Assembly (NCBI GenBank): GCA_963853835.1
Contig: OY970834.1
Coordinates: forward strand, 25,302,365 to 25,366,364
DNA length: 64,000 bases
Direction: 5' to 3'
Origin: Calendula officinalis
Lineage: Eukaryota; Streptophyta; Magnoliopsida; Asterales; Asteraceae
Both the position numbers and the translations under genes were made by a program. Positions 30,864-43,371 of the stretch are shown here, piece by piece. The notes beneath the pieces are model-generated. The model was given only the letters and a program-made list of their open reading frames with translations. It did not search any database and had not been told where the DNA came from. Positions within the stretch are counted from its first letter, which is position 1; each line of letters starts with the position of its first letter.

Positions 30864-32790
30864 GATTTAATTTTAAGGTGTTGTTTGAAAATGGAGGAAA
30901 TTATGCACGGATCATGACTTCTATTGAGTTTTATAAGTGACCAAATGAAATTTCCAATGACTTTCCTGAAAGTTGGATGGAGACCGTCAAGGTGAGGTAT
31001 ACATATAATACAAGCAATTTCATGATTAATATTGTGTGGTTGTAAGGTATCCAATTAGTCCACAACTCTTTGATTTGAAAAAGACGCTTTGTCAAATTCA
31101 TTGAAATTTAAATATACTAGACCACCTCTCTATCATGACAACAACTCATATTTTAATTTTTGCCAAATCGATGTTATGTCAGCTAACACTACAAAGGACA
31201 CACATGCCAACAATATTTATTCACTTAATATTTTATACAGTACATAAAATATACACACAACATATACCAATACCCACTAAAATTACCTTTAACTTCGTCT
31301 GTTTACCCTCTGGTTTGGGGAAAGAAACAACCGAAACGAGCCAACTGAAAAGTTGTGCCGACGGTTCACCAAAACCGACGTGAATCAAAGCACCGGTCTT
31401 ATAAATCCGTGTTTGATTTGATGGAGATGGCCACCTTTAAATTGGTAAATTCATTTAATATATCTACAACGACCACCTAACGACAATATATATAGACTGA
31501 CCGGGCCAATACCTGACATTAATAATAAAAACCTACTATTTATCATAGAAAAGTGTTCTTTCATAATAAATTAAACATAATGATTTAAAGTTTCATGCAA
31601 AAACTGGCTATAAACCATATAGTTGTCAATTTATTTATTGTAATTTTTGTTGCAATCAAAAAATAATTACACGAATATCAAATACTAGGGTCGTATTAAT
31701 AGTAGACTAAAATACATATTAGTACCCTGAACTTGACTAACCGGGTGTTATGCTACCCTGAATTATTAAAGGCACACTATACTACCCTGAACTTGGCAAC
31801 TCGGTTAATTTTAGGCTTTGACTCACTTAAAACATCACATGCCTCTTCAATTACTCACTCCCTTAGAATTAGAATTTTGACGATGTAGAGATTGGATCCA
31901 AAATTGTACTAAGCTAAACTAGAACCAAAAATTGTTACAGATTCTAAACACATTATAAAAGCATAAATTGAAACCAATGACAGATTACAAAAGCTTAAAA
32001 TTGCAAGCCTGGCAGATCGCAAAATTGCAACTCGGTTAATTCTAAACAGATTGCAAAAGCTTAAATTGGAACCAAAATTTGTTACAGATTGCAACCATAT
32101 TGCACTAATTGTGACCGAGCACATCAGAAAACACATCAAAAGCAGAACACGTCCAACGTTTATATACACTTGACAGATTAAAAAAACAGCAAAATAAAGT
32201 TTTTGGACGGTTCAAAAATGCAATTGCAACTGTAATTCCACTACTTGATTCGCTTGTTCATAGCTAGGGTTTGGTGAATGTCGATTGGGGTTTTATTTTG
32301 TCGCTCGTTCGTATGGGATTTTTTTGATGAACGTCTATTGGGAAGTTAGAGTTTTCTTATTAATATGTTATGTGATCATCTGGCTCGTCAAAATTTGAAG
32401 GGAGTGAGTAATTGGACTCTCCAGTAACTAATAAACATTCGTCAAATCCTAGAAAGAACTACTCGAAAATTGAAAAAATTAATCGAACCAAACAGCAACT
32501 ACCATCACATCTTCAAGCACAAGCAGAACAATTTAAAAAAAAAAAAACAAAAACAAAAACTACACAGCATCTTCTTTCTACACAGGGTTTCTAATGACTT
32601 GCATTATTCTACTAACCAAAAGCTTATATAAGTCATCTATGATGATACAAAACAGAACTTATACACAAACTTTCTTAACTTCTTATTAAATTGATTCAAC
32701 AATCTTTATTTTATGCATCTAACAAAACAATTTGATCTTATAAATCATACAAAATGAGTAGTATAGTTATTCAAATATATAGTACCTATT
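30864..32790. other. Intergenic with short degenerate repeats
   Basis: TACCCTGAACTTG-type words repeat at 31720-31800. A degenerate ACAGATTGCAAAAGCTTAAATTG motif is repeated three or four times between 31930 and 32110. No gene is supported. Confidence 0.45.
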
Positions 32791-34237
32791 TTATGAATCC
32801 AAAAGAGGGCTTCCTTTTTTTATAAGAACAAAAAGTCCACCATCCCCTCGTGATAAGTGATAAGAAGCCAAGATTTTGTCCGTTCCCCCGGGATTGGAAT
32901 CTTGACCGGAGGTTGACCTGAAATTACACCTGCAATATTGGCAACTGCTTCTTGCAAAGGATTTAGCGACTGTTGCACTGGTGACAAATTGATAGTTTGA
33001 CTGAATATATCCACATTTTCAGGAAGATTTATGTTTGACTTTATCTTTGGAGGCTGAAAACTCCCCTCCTTAAACTCTACCTGTAAAAAATAGGTTTTTT
33101 AGTTCTAACATTTGGATAATTTCATACATTCTATACTGAGGTGGCATATTACACGGTGGTTGGTCAAAGTCAAACTATGATTAGCTAGAATGTGATGTTT
33201 AGATATCATTAGTGTTGGAAATTGTGTACCTGTATTCTTGAGGGACTTCGGATTTCAAAATTTGCAGATGCAGATGATGTGAAAGTGGCAAAAGGGCTAG
33301 AAAATGTGATGGAATTGTTTATTGTGAAGTTATTAATATTGATATCTTGACAAATTTGGTCCACTTTTAATAACGGGGTTGAGCCGACTGCCAGAAGTGG
33401 TAATAGCTCAGAAAATGCTGTGTACCTAATCGATTCATACAACATCGATTAACAAATACATCTATTTATTTCTATACAATTGGACTTATTTCCAAAAAAT
33501 TCAAGTTAAAAGATTTTTTATTTTTTTCATCATACAAGCAAACCATGGTATTGATTATTGAACTATAGATTTGGGTCCACAAAATTGTTAGTTCCATCCA
33601 AAACTATACATACTCTTTTAGCTGCTACCATCATAGGTTAACATGAACTGCTAATCATGATCATCTCTTCATTAGAAGCTTAATGGAGTACGAATTAATG
33701 GAACTACTAGGTTTGGATCCACATTAATTAGAACAAGTATACCTAAATGAGTGATAATCAATTTACTTACAGCAAAATCCAGCGGTGCCGGCGTCGGATT
33801 AACACTTTCTAATTTCGTAACCAGTTCCATAACCTCCGCCCGTTCCTCCGCCGTACCAGTAAACCCTAAACCAGTCCCGTAGACACTATCCACCAAACAC
33901 CTCTTTAACGACTCAATTTCACTATCACCCTCAACCAACCATTACCAGTTACAGGCTGTTCCGCATCATCTATTTCCCACTCATCGTCGTATTTAGGAGG
34001 ATCTGATGACGATAGTTTCGTCAATGGTTCAGTTTCCGGAGTGGATTTCTCTCCCCATTCCGTTGGTGGTTCTGTGTCACCGTCACCGGAGGGGGTGGTT
34101 GTTGATTTGATTCTTCTAGGGTTTTGGAGTTGGGAGAAATGGACGATGGAGAAAGGTGGAGGTGTGGTGGCGAAGGAACGGCTGAGAGAGAAAGGTGCAG
34201 CGGTGGTGGTGGCGGGATTGGGGAAGATGAGAGACAT
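32791..34237 (-). pseudogene. Plastid fibrillin (PAP/FBN) gene with several breaks
   Basis: Exon 1 (34237-33771) encodes a Ser/Thr-rich probable chloroplast transit peptide (MSLIFPNPATTTAAPFSLSR), an acidic linker and the start of the PAP_fibrillin domain (LKRCLVDSVYGTGLGF). Exon 33425-33230 has YTAFSELLPLLAVGSTPLLK and ANFEIRSPSRIQ. Exon 33080 onward has LPENVDIFSQTINLSPVQQS and IPIPGERTKSWLL. Fibrillins bind lipids in plastoglobules and thylakoids. Breaks seen: a one-base-type frame shift near 33935-33942; no exon for the usual LLDGNWVL segment between 33771 and 33425; and a short deletion near 32865-32875 that removes about eight residues and shifts the frame before RGDGGLFVLIKKGSPLL, whose old stop is at 32791. 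Three independent lesions argue for a pseudogene. Confidence 0.8.
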
Positions 34238-34364
34238 TTGGTCGGTCGGTGTGTTACCTCGGTCGGCGTTTTCCGTAATAATCAGTTTAGAAGCGACAAG
34301 TATACCCGGCTTTATATTTGTGTAAAAATATTTCTACTAATATTTATGAAATTCCATTTTGTTA

Positions 34365-34628
34365 CTCCCTCCGTCCCTTAATAAAGTTCCCATTTCACCT
34401 TCAAGTTTTGTCCCTAAATAAAGTTCCTATTTCTCAAACTTAAGGGACCCACTTAATATAATAATATTATTACCAATACTTTCACCACTAACTATCTCTT
34501 AAAACACTTTCTCTCTCCAATCAAAACTTATATTTTATTCAAAAGTAATACCAAATACCCCACCACTAACCATCTCCTAAAATGTTGTGCCCAACACAAA
34601 TGGGAACTTTATTTAGGGACGGAGGGAG
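34365..34628. mobile_element. Stowaway-type MITE, copy 3
   Basis: Starts CTCCCTCCGTCCCTTAATAA, ends GGGACGGAGGGAG, flanked by TA (34363-34364 and 34629-34630). 264 bp, the same family as 7383 and 13553. It lies about 130 bases upstream of the fibrillin start codon, in its promoter. Confidence 0.9.
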
Positions 34629-34716
34629 TATTATTTTAAGAGTATTTCAAAGTTCTTCCACGCCGAGTTTGGTGTTACTTAATAATTACTATAATTATTT
34701 TTAAATAATTATGTAA

Positions 34717-34733
34717 TCTACTACTATAATAAA
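34717..34733 (+). other. Helitron 5' terminus
   Basis: TCTACTACTATAATAAA after A at 34716 agrees with the TC start and early AT-rich sequence of plant Helitrons. Confidence 0.75.
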
Positions 34734-34779
34734 TCAAGACCTATATGGCCACATGACACCTCTTAAACATCAATTTGAC

Positions 34780-35430
34780 ACGTGGCAATCCCTAAAATTT
34801 CCGTTTTTTTTTTTATTTTTATTAAATTTCCGGCTTTAAGATATACATTGCAAAATACGAAGTCCCAATAATATCTAATGCAAAATTTTAGGAAACAAAT
34901 ATCACAATATCAATCCCTAAAATTTCCGAATAAAAATTAACAGCTAATAATATCTAATGCAAAATAATAGTAAAGCAAAATTTTAGGAAACAAATATCAC
35001 AATATGAATCCCTAAAATTCAGTTTCCGGCTTTAAGATATACATTACAAAATCTTAAAATTCAGTTTCCGGATTTATATTGAAAAATGCACCTATGTCTC
35101 AACAGCTTTTCAATCTCCTCCTTATAAGAGATTCCATTCAGCAAACATTTAGCATTTCCTGCTGCACCATCATCTTCAACCTACTGAAATCACATTCAGA
35201 TAATAAACAAATATCAATATCACAAATAATAAAAATTAACAGCTAATGCAAAATTTTAGGAAAGCAATTTTAGGAAACAAATATCACAATATCAATCCCT
35301 AAAATTTCCGTTTTTTTTTATTAAATTTCCGCCTTTAAGATATAAACAAATATCACAATATCAATCCCTAAAATTTTCGTTTTTTTTTTATTAAATTTCC
35401 GGCTTTAAGATATACATTACAAAATCTTAA
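34780..35430. repeat. Direct repeats in the Helitron 5' region
   Basis: The words CAATCCCTAAAATTTCCG, TTATTAAATTTCCGGCTTTA and AAGATATACATT recur together about four times (near 34790, 34985, 35295 and 35360), with AAACAAATATCACAATAT between them. They are imperfect, partly overlapping tandem copies. Confidence 0.65.
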
Positions 35431-36134
35431 AATTCAAAAAAACATTATTAATAATATTCAATAATAATATATTCAACATAAATTACGATTGTTTCCTATT
35501 TTATGGGAATAATAATTAACATTAAATATATTCTGTGTATATCACAATGTAATTCGATTTCTCAACAATTATTCCTATTTAAACCAAGTTTTTCTCACTT
35601 ATGTACGTACATTCACAAAAACAGAAAATATTCTCTCTCGTGGTTCCTCACTTACTGGACAGAAAATATTGCGTGCTCAATTCTAGGTGATGTTTATGTA
35701 AACCCTTTACTATATTCTATTTTAGTTTATTAAAATATTCTCTCTCGTGATGTTTATTGACCATTTTGATTAATAATAATATGAGTCTGCATGTTAATAT
35801 ACGGTTTATTTTCATAGGCATGGCAAACCAGTTACATGATTGTTTTGCGTGTTATGCAGTTTAACATGTGCTTCTGATTGGGCTGATAATATTTAAAAAA
35901 AAACCGTCTGATAATATTTAAAAAAAAAACTTACCTGCATCAGATTGGGCTGCATGCAACCAAATATTTAGCTGTTTATAATTTCTTTAATATAACCTGC
36001 AGTAAATTTAAATGTTATTGATTGAAAAATTATAATGAAACCAGTTTATTCAAACACTAATACGCATCATAAAACCCTAACAGCTAACAGTTAAATTTTA
36101 TTTTTATTTTTCCGCACGTATAGGTACATCAAAC

Positions 36135-38421
36135 ATGGCTGAAAAGAATATTGTTCTTATTAATAAGCTCGATGATAACAAAAAGTCTTTTACACTAAAA
36201 GTAAAGGTTCTTCGCATATGGATTCAAGTTGATCTCAAGTATAGAACTAAAATAGCCTCCCTTGATTTGCTTTTAATGGATGAGGAGGTATTATATCAAT
36301 AATAATATTTATTATCACGTTACAGTACATATGTTTTTACCCATATTAGTTTAAATAAATTCTAATCAATTTTGTCTCTGTTTTAGGGTTCAAAAATCCA
36401 TGTTGTTATAAATAACAAAATTATGTCAAAATTTAACAAATCAATTAAAGAAGACAAAGCATATTATATATATAACTTCTCTCTGTGAAAGTAATAAGTC
36501 TTCATTCAAGTTTACTGAACATCACCGCAAGATTAGTTTTACACTTAACACAAAAGTTGACGAATGTTTAGACTTTGTTCGAGCGGGCCATGGTTTTTAC
36601 TTTGCTGATTTTGATAAAATTAAGTCAAACCAGTATAACCTTGATCAATCACTTGGTAAATTTCTTACTAAATAAAAACTATATTTATTTTATTCAATAT
36701 ATGCACATGAGTTTTAATCAATATTTATTTTAAATATTTTATAATTAATTTGATATCTCTATCTTATAGATGTAATCGGAGAGATCGTGGAAATTGAATA
36801 TATGCAAAACAAATCAACCCTGATAAAAATAAACATCGACTGAATGTTTATCTCCACAACCTAGAGTATGCATCTCTTATTTCAAACTCAACAATCAAAT
36901 TTTTTTAAAATAAATATTTAAAATATATATAAATTCACAATTGTCAAAATATATTAGGTCAAACAAATTCAAAGAGAAGTAAGTTTAATATTTAAAATAC
37001 TTACTATTTTGATAATTAATTACATTTTGTGAATTTTCACAGATTACTAGCAAAATCGGAAGGACAAAGTCCCCCAACTACCATTAGTAAAGTGCATACC
37101 AAATCATACTCTTTCAATGATGATTTTTTAAAAAATCATGCATTTGTTAACATTGCAGACATTTTGGTCCCTGTTGAGGTTTAGTTTTTGCCAACTATTG
37201 TTTTTTTCTCATATTTAAATATCTACAACTTAAACATATTGCAATAATAATTATATTGAAATTTTGATTAACAGCCTAAACAAGTAATTATCGTGGGTAC
37301 TGTAATTGGTTTGGTCGACAAAGATATGCAGTATTATTATAACGCATGTAGCTATTGTCGTAAGGGATGTGCAAAGACGATTGTTATTAATGATGATGAT
37401 GATGATGGTTTGAATGGTGTGGAAGAAACAGAAACATATGAATGCATCAACTTTAATTGTAGAACTAAAAATAAATCTATTGTTCCGAGGTAAGTTGATT
37501 AAATTCAATATATACTTTAATTATATTTTTATTCGATTATATACATGTACAACTTTTATAATGTTCTTCATAAATTATTTTAGGTTTAAGATCCCACTTC
37601 ATGTTAGAGATAATTCCGGATCTATAACTATCACATTGTTTGATGTTCATGCTTTCAATTTGTTGAAACAAACCGCAAAGTTCTTTGTTGATAGGAGTAA
37701 TAAGGTGAGTACTAACAATAAAGTATTTCTTATTCTCACATACATTATACATTATTATGAATCATGTAGTTAAATATTTACTTCTACAATTTTCAGATGG
37801 GGGTGAGTCTTGATGTCTTCCCCGAAGAGTTAAATGTCATCATTGGACGAAAATTTGCTTTCAAAGTTTCTATCGGTCCTTTTAACGTAAAAGTACAAAA
37901 TAATAACTACTCAATTTCTCAATTAACAGAAGATAAACGGATTATAGCTGAGTTGGAAAAACGTTTGAATGTTCAGCAGGTGATTGAAAATGCATCATTT
38001 GAAATGATTATTATATATTTTTTTAATTATAAAATTTAAAGCTAATGACACCTAAGATTTTGAATTATATAGGATGAGAATTCAGAATCATTTAGTGCAG
38101 GGGCATCTACTCAATCTTTGGATGGAGCAAATGTTGTTAAGGTCTAATATTAATTAACAATTCTTTAATTCCTTTATTATATTATGTCAAAGCATCTAAT
38201 CTTTTTGTCACATGCAGGAAGGGTTTTCAGAAATAGCTGACAATATAACACCAACTACTATGGAGAAAATGGATTCAAGTTACACGTTAAAAAGGAAATT
38301 AGATGATTGCTATGAGGCAGCCGAAACGGATATGGGTTCAACTTCAAAACAGAAGAAAGCTGGCAAAGCAATTGGTGCAGAAAACGGTGCAGGACTTTTG
38401 ACCCCAAAAATCGAAAAGTGA
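36135..38421 (+). pseudogene. RPA1-like (OB-fold) protein gene of the Helitron, broken
   Basis: Exon 1 (36135-36287) starts MAEKNIVLINKLDDNKKSFT and gives an OB-fold start (LKVKVLRIWIQ). Exon 2 (from 36387) continues SKIHVVINNKIMSKF...YYIYNFS, where an in-frame TGA and a one-base shift near 36485 occur. The rest of the domain (FKFTEHHRKISFTLNTKVDE, HGFYFADFDKIK) is in another frame. Later exons carry NHAFVNIADILVPVE; a cysteine cluster (ACSYCRKGC ... YECINFNC) followed by FKIPLHVRDNSGSITITLFD, as in the RPA1 C-terminal zinc/OB domain; and a basic tail with KRKLDDCYEAAE. Plant Helitrons often carry such single-strand-binding genes. At least one middle exon (near 36780-36870) is truncated. Confidence 0.75.
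36587..36776 (+). repeat. Left arm of an inverted duplication in the Helitron
   Basis: GGCCATGGTTTTTACTTTGC through CTTATAGATG, covering the end of an RPA1-like exon and the following intron, reappears as reverse complement at about 38721-38905. Confidence 0.75.
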
Positions 38422-38720
38422 TAATTATGAGTTATTTGCTTAGTTTTTTTTTTAAGTATTTTGTCTTTTCCATTTTTTAGATGTTTCTTATTTTAGGATT
38501 TTGATACTTAGCTGTTTCTTATTTTAGGATTTTGGTACTTAGCTGTTTCTTATTTTAGAATTTTGATACTTATAATTAAATTTTCGTTGTTTATCCATAT
38601 CGCATTAAATTTTGTTCTAATAATAAGAAACTTTTTTGAACACATGTGGACTTTATTATATCATCACCAACCATCAATATGGAATATAATCCTTGCAAAC
38701 AAATTAATTTAAACTAATTT

Positions 38721-38907
38721 AAATATCATCTATAAGATGATAATGTATTAATTTTAAATATTTAAAATAAATATTGAATAAAACTCATATGCGTATATTG
38801 AATAAAATAATTATATTTTAAATTTAGTAAAAAATTTACAAAGTGATTGATCAAGGTTATATTGGTTTGACTTAATTATATAAAAATCAGCAAAGTAAAA
38901 ACCATGG
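38721..38907 (-). repeat. Right arm of the inverted duplication
   Basis: On the minus strand this reads GGCCATGGTTTTTACTTTGC, then AATTAAGTCAAACCA and CCTTGATCAATCACTT, with few differences from 36587-36670. The similarity continues into the intron sequence. Confidence 0.75.
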
Positions 38908-38914
38908 CCGGCTA

Positions 38915-39592
38915 GATAAAATATTAAAGGAACATTAACTAAAATTTCAAAATTTATGATTGGTTCCTATTTTAAAATATTCAATAATTTTGGTAAATTT
39001 CGAAATTTATGATTGTTTCCTATTTAAAAAATATCCAGATAATTATATATATATTCGTAAATAATAGGGTATATAATCCATAGATATTATATATATTTCG
39101 AATTTGATATATTTCAGTAAATTGTTACTCTAATTTTATGTATTAATACGCTATAAATTTAATGGCCATGATATAACTTTTTGTAAAAAAAATGGTAATA
39201 ATATATAGAAGAAGAACTGCACCAATCATAGCTTATTGATTTTTCCAGGTATATATAACACTTATGTTGATCGATCCTAGCAAAACCTTTTTAAATATGC
39301 ATTATAGATTACATCTTAGTATTTACGAATTTAATAACACTTATCTGATTTTTGGCATCTTATTCATAAATGTTTGAATATTTCCTAAACTATCTAATAA
39401 AACATTCCTAAACAGTTTTATAAAGTCAATTTTCTTAACTAAAATATTGGATAAAATATTAAAGGGCCATTAACTAAAATTCCGAATTTTATGATTGTTT
39501 CCTATTTTATGATTGGTTCCTATTTTAAAATATTCGATAATCTTGGTAAATTTCGAAATTTATGATTGTTTCCTATTTAAAAAATATCCAGA

Positions 39593-39661
<69 letters not shown>

Positions 39662-40617
39662 AAATAATAGGGTATATAATTCATAGATATTATATATATC
39701 TCGAATTTGATATACTTCACTAAATTGTTACTCTAATTTTCAGTATTAATACGCTATAAATTTAATGGCCATGAAATAACATTTTGTAAAAAAAAAAGGA
39801 TAATAATATATAGAAGAAGAACTGCACCAATCATAGCTTATTGATTTTTCCAGGTATATATAACACTTATGTTGATCGATCCTAGCAAAACCTTTTTAAA
39901 TATGCATTATAGATTACATCTTAGTATTTACGAATTTAATAACACTTATCTGATTTTTGGCATCTTATTCATAAATTTTTGAATATTTCCTAAACTATCT
40001 AATAAAACATTCCTAAACAGTTTTATAAAGTCTATTTTTCTTAACTAAAATATTGGATAAAATATTAAAGGGCCATTAACTAACATTCCGAATTTTATGA
40101 TTGTTTCCTATTTTAAAATATTCGATAATCTTGGTAAATTTTGAAATTTATGATTAATTGTTTCTTATTTAAAATTAATCCAATCCAAATATTTTTATAT
40201 ATTTTCCTAAATAATGGGCAATATGATTTATCGATATTTATTTATATATATTTCGAATTTGATAAAATTCAGTAATGGTTACTCTAATTTTCCGGATTAT
40301 TAGGCTATAAATTTAATGCCCATGGACTAACTTTTTTGTAAAAAAAATTAATATTATATAAAAAGGAAACTGTATCATATCTGATTACGGATTCTTTATT
40401 TTTCCTATATATTCAGCCTATTTAATACACACAATTTTGCATCAATTTTATACTATTAAAGTCAAAGGCTGCTGGATTATATGTGAAGAACGTCTGCACC
40501 AGTCAAACCTTATTCCTTTTTTCCAGGTACATTTAAAACTTATGTTGCTCGCTTCTAACAAAACCTTTTAAAATATGCATTATAGATTACATCATAGTAT
40601 TTACCAATTTAATATGA
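38915..40617 (+). repeat. Tandem triplication, units of about 535-606 bp
   Basis: Units begin GATAAAATATTAAAGG at 38915, 39450 and 40056. Units 1 and 2 are nearly identical outside the TA tract and include CTGCACCAATCATAGCTTAT and GATCGATCCTAGCAAAACC. Unit 3 is more diverged but keeps GCATTATAGATTACATC near 40580. Confidence 0.8.
39597..39657. repeat. TA dinucleotide microsatellite
   Basis: About 30 uninterrupted TA units inside the second copy of the 0.5-kb repeat; the first copy has only about five. Expansion accounts for most of the length difference between units. Confidence 0.9.
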
Positions 40618-41892
40618 CCACATTTGTATTAAAATTATATGCAACTATACACAGAGTTTAAGTGATCTATATTTATCAACTGAAATAAGTGCATATGTTT
40701 TTATAAATAAAAAACCTAATTTTACCCTAATATGATAAAATACTTAAAACATTTATATAATATGAAAGTCAAGTAAGGAAAAGGTACTTACTTTTTCAGA
40801 TGTCAAAAAATTAATGTGTGCATGTAGATACATTGACACCCTTTTCTCATATGAATGTACAAAGCTTCATAAATACCGTATCTGCATAAAACATAATAAA
40901 TCATCATTTACATTAAATCAATCATTAACTACTTTATAACAAATCATTAATATAATAAACAATTCACAATTGACAACCCTTCCGAATTCTTCAATAAGTA
41001 TAACTAATTTTTGTTTTTATAATTTGTTTTTTGACATGTTTTGTCCAATTATATGCAGTTGATACTTTTTTACAATTTTAAAACTCAAATTATAATATAT
41101 ATTACTGATTTTCTAATTTCCAAATATTTTAACCTCTTTTGGTTGTTTGTTTGTTTAGGATTGTTTGTAGATGATCATTGCCCTAAACTAATTCTATGGC
41201 TTACATTTTAGTTTTCTTTTCAATTTTAAGAAGTTTGATTTTTCAGTAAGTGAAAACAAATTTACCACAAATTGACTATAAATTTCCCCTAATTTAGTAT
41301 CATCAAATGCAGTTATTAGGGTTAAAACTAAGGCTAACAACATATTTAAATTTGAATTAAAAATAATCGCTCTTTTTTAAACAAAAAAAATCTACAGCTA
41401 TGTCTACAAGGGCAGTTTCGATTACCAAGAGGTGTATAAACACCATTAAACACTTATTGGTTTTTGATTTTAAATGGGAAAAATAAATCTTTAAGAAAAA
41501 TATGTCTCTGATTTATAGACCTCTGAATATCATCAACTTGGATGGTTCTCAATGTGTAACGAAACTGCTAAATCTCTCACTCTTATACTTAAATAGCCTA
41601 GAGGGTAGGTTTAATAACATATACCTGTTAAAGTTGAAGAAGATTAACAAGCAAAAGTGACATAACTGCATGGCGAGGTTCAAGGCATATGTAACGAACA
41701 GTTCACTCCGGTCTTCCCCGGCGTCAATTGAACATCGAAGTGTGCGGATTTTTAAGCATCATTGAGGTGATCCCCAACAAATTAGATCGCCCAAAAATGC
41801 ACTCAGTTCTCTATATAATCAACGATATTCAAATTAGATCAGAAAACCATATTAGTGTTGAAGACATTATCAATTAAAACTTACAATGTACA

Positions 41893-42610
41893 ACTCGATC
41901 AGCTATCTTCTCCATTTGAAAAATTCGACTGTAACTTTCTTAGGGTTTCTCATTTCACACTATTGCTATGACAAATGGATACATCTACGGAATAATAATT
42001 ATATTCAAATTTTGATTAACAGCCTAAAAAGTGAAATGAAAGTTCGAATTCTTATTTTGTTACTTACGTTATGATCGCTGTCAGAAACATATACGGTTCT
42101 CTTAATGCTATCTTCTCTTTGAGCTATAAAAGGTCTCCCATTTAACTCTCTGAGCTAACACTGCCTATGAAGTAAAAAAAATAAATCGAATTTAATCCTC
42201 TAAATTGGTTTGTAATTAAGGAGCAGAAGTATGTAATTAAGGGACTAATTCTAGAATAATAAAATTAGGGTTTTACAGTATAGTAGAGGGCTTTAGGGGA
42301 TTAATATAGTAGGCATCGTACCCAACTAAGGCCAAACAGTAGCCGGAGATGAAGAAACTGAAACACTTATCACTGGAGCCATTACAGGAGTAACACAAAC
42401 AATTCTGATCATCAATTCGGATTTCAAGACGAAAACAAACTCATCGAAAATCAAACGATGATTAGGGTTTCTCACGAGAATTCGACTCTAACTTTCTCCG
42501 TTTGAAAAATTCGATCAGCTATCTTCTCCATTTGAAAAATTCGACTGTAACTTTCTTAGGGTTTCTCATTTCACGCTATTGCTAATTTGCTATGACAAAT
42601 GGATACATCT
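41893..42610 (+). repeat. Pair of about 100-bp direct repeats
   Basis: TCGATCAGCTATCTTCTCCA through CAAATGGATACATCT occurs at 41897-41990 and again at 42509-42605. Immediately after the first copy is a 38-base segment (AATAATAATTATATT, then AAATTTTGATTAACAGCC) copied from the RPA1-like gene region at 37243-37280. Confidence 0.75.
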
Positions 42611-42857
42611 GCGGAAAACCACCTAATTTTGGGATCGGCCCTTCAAATGCAGTATGGGCCTATTAATTGGTTTTCCCCTTTGGCCTGTTAGTATATTAAA
42701 AAGATTAGTCCACAATAAATTAACTTAGTTTAAATTAACTACAATATATATTTACTTCACTGCTATACTAAATTTATTTTATTTCATTATCCAAAATATT
42801 AAACATTTATTATTATTAACATCACTAACCCAAATTTTATATATTTATATTCACAGG

Positions 42858-43371
42858 ATGGATCTTCAAGAAAGTAGAGATAGAAAAAAACCTAGAAAAG
42901 TTTATGTGGATACTAAAAATTCAAATAACCTTAATACTACGTTAAACACCGAAATAAGTAATATATATGTTCGTAATAGAAATGATCCCCATGAGGCTAG
43001 AGAGAGGAGGAAAGCTAGAAAACTTTATTTGGATAATAAGAAGTCCAAACATCTATCAACAACGTCAAGAATCGTAAATTTACCAACTCCATATGTTATT
43101 CAAAGACAACAAAATGGTATTTAGTTCATTTCAAATTGATTTATAACATGTTTTGTGTACTAAAATTTATATTGTTATATATCTGTTTTGCAGTTATGTC
43201 CACTACTCCTACTAATATATGTGTTGGTAATGGAAATGATCCCTATAAGGCTAGAGAAAGGAGGAAAGCTAGAAAACTTTATTTGGATAATAAGAAGTCA
43301 AAACATTTATCAACAATGTCAAGAATTGTAAATTCATCAACTCCAAATGTTATTCAAAGTGAACAAAATGG
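42858..43371 (+). repeat. Tandemly duplicated exon, period about 254 bp
   Basis: The block from GATCCCCATGAGGCTAGAG through the following intron and GTCCACTACTCC is repeated with few changes. It yields two copies of a 20-residue basic module, and the preceding SRDRKKPRKVYVDTKNSNNL is a more distant third copy. Confidence 0.8.

Larger units (their letters stand above)
38422..42857. other. Non-coding middle of the Helitron
   Basis: More than 4 kb without a supported gene, holding the inverted arm, a large tandem duplication, a TA microsatellite and two 100-bp direct repeats that are listed separately. Confidence 0.6.

Noticed and set aside
34041..34381. Plus-strand frames over the fibrillin first exon
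   Set aside because: Antisense of the transit peptide and linker coding region.
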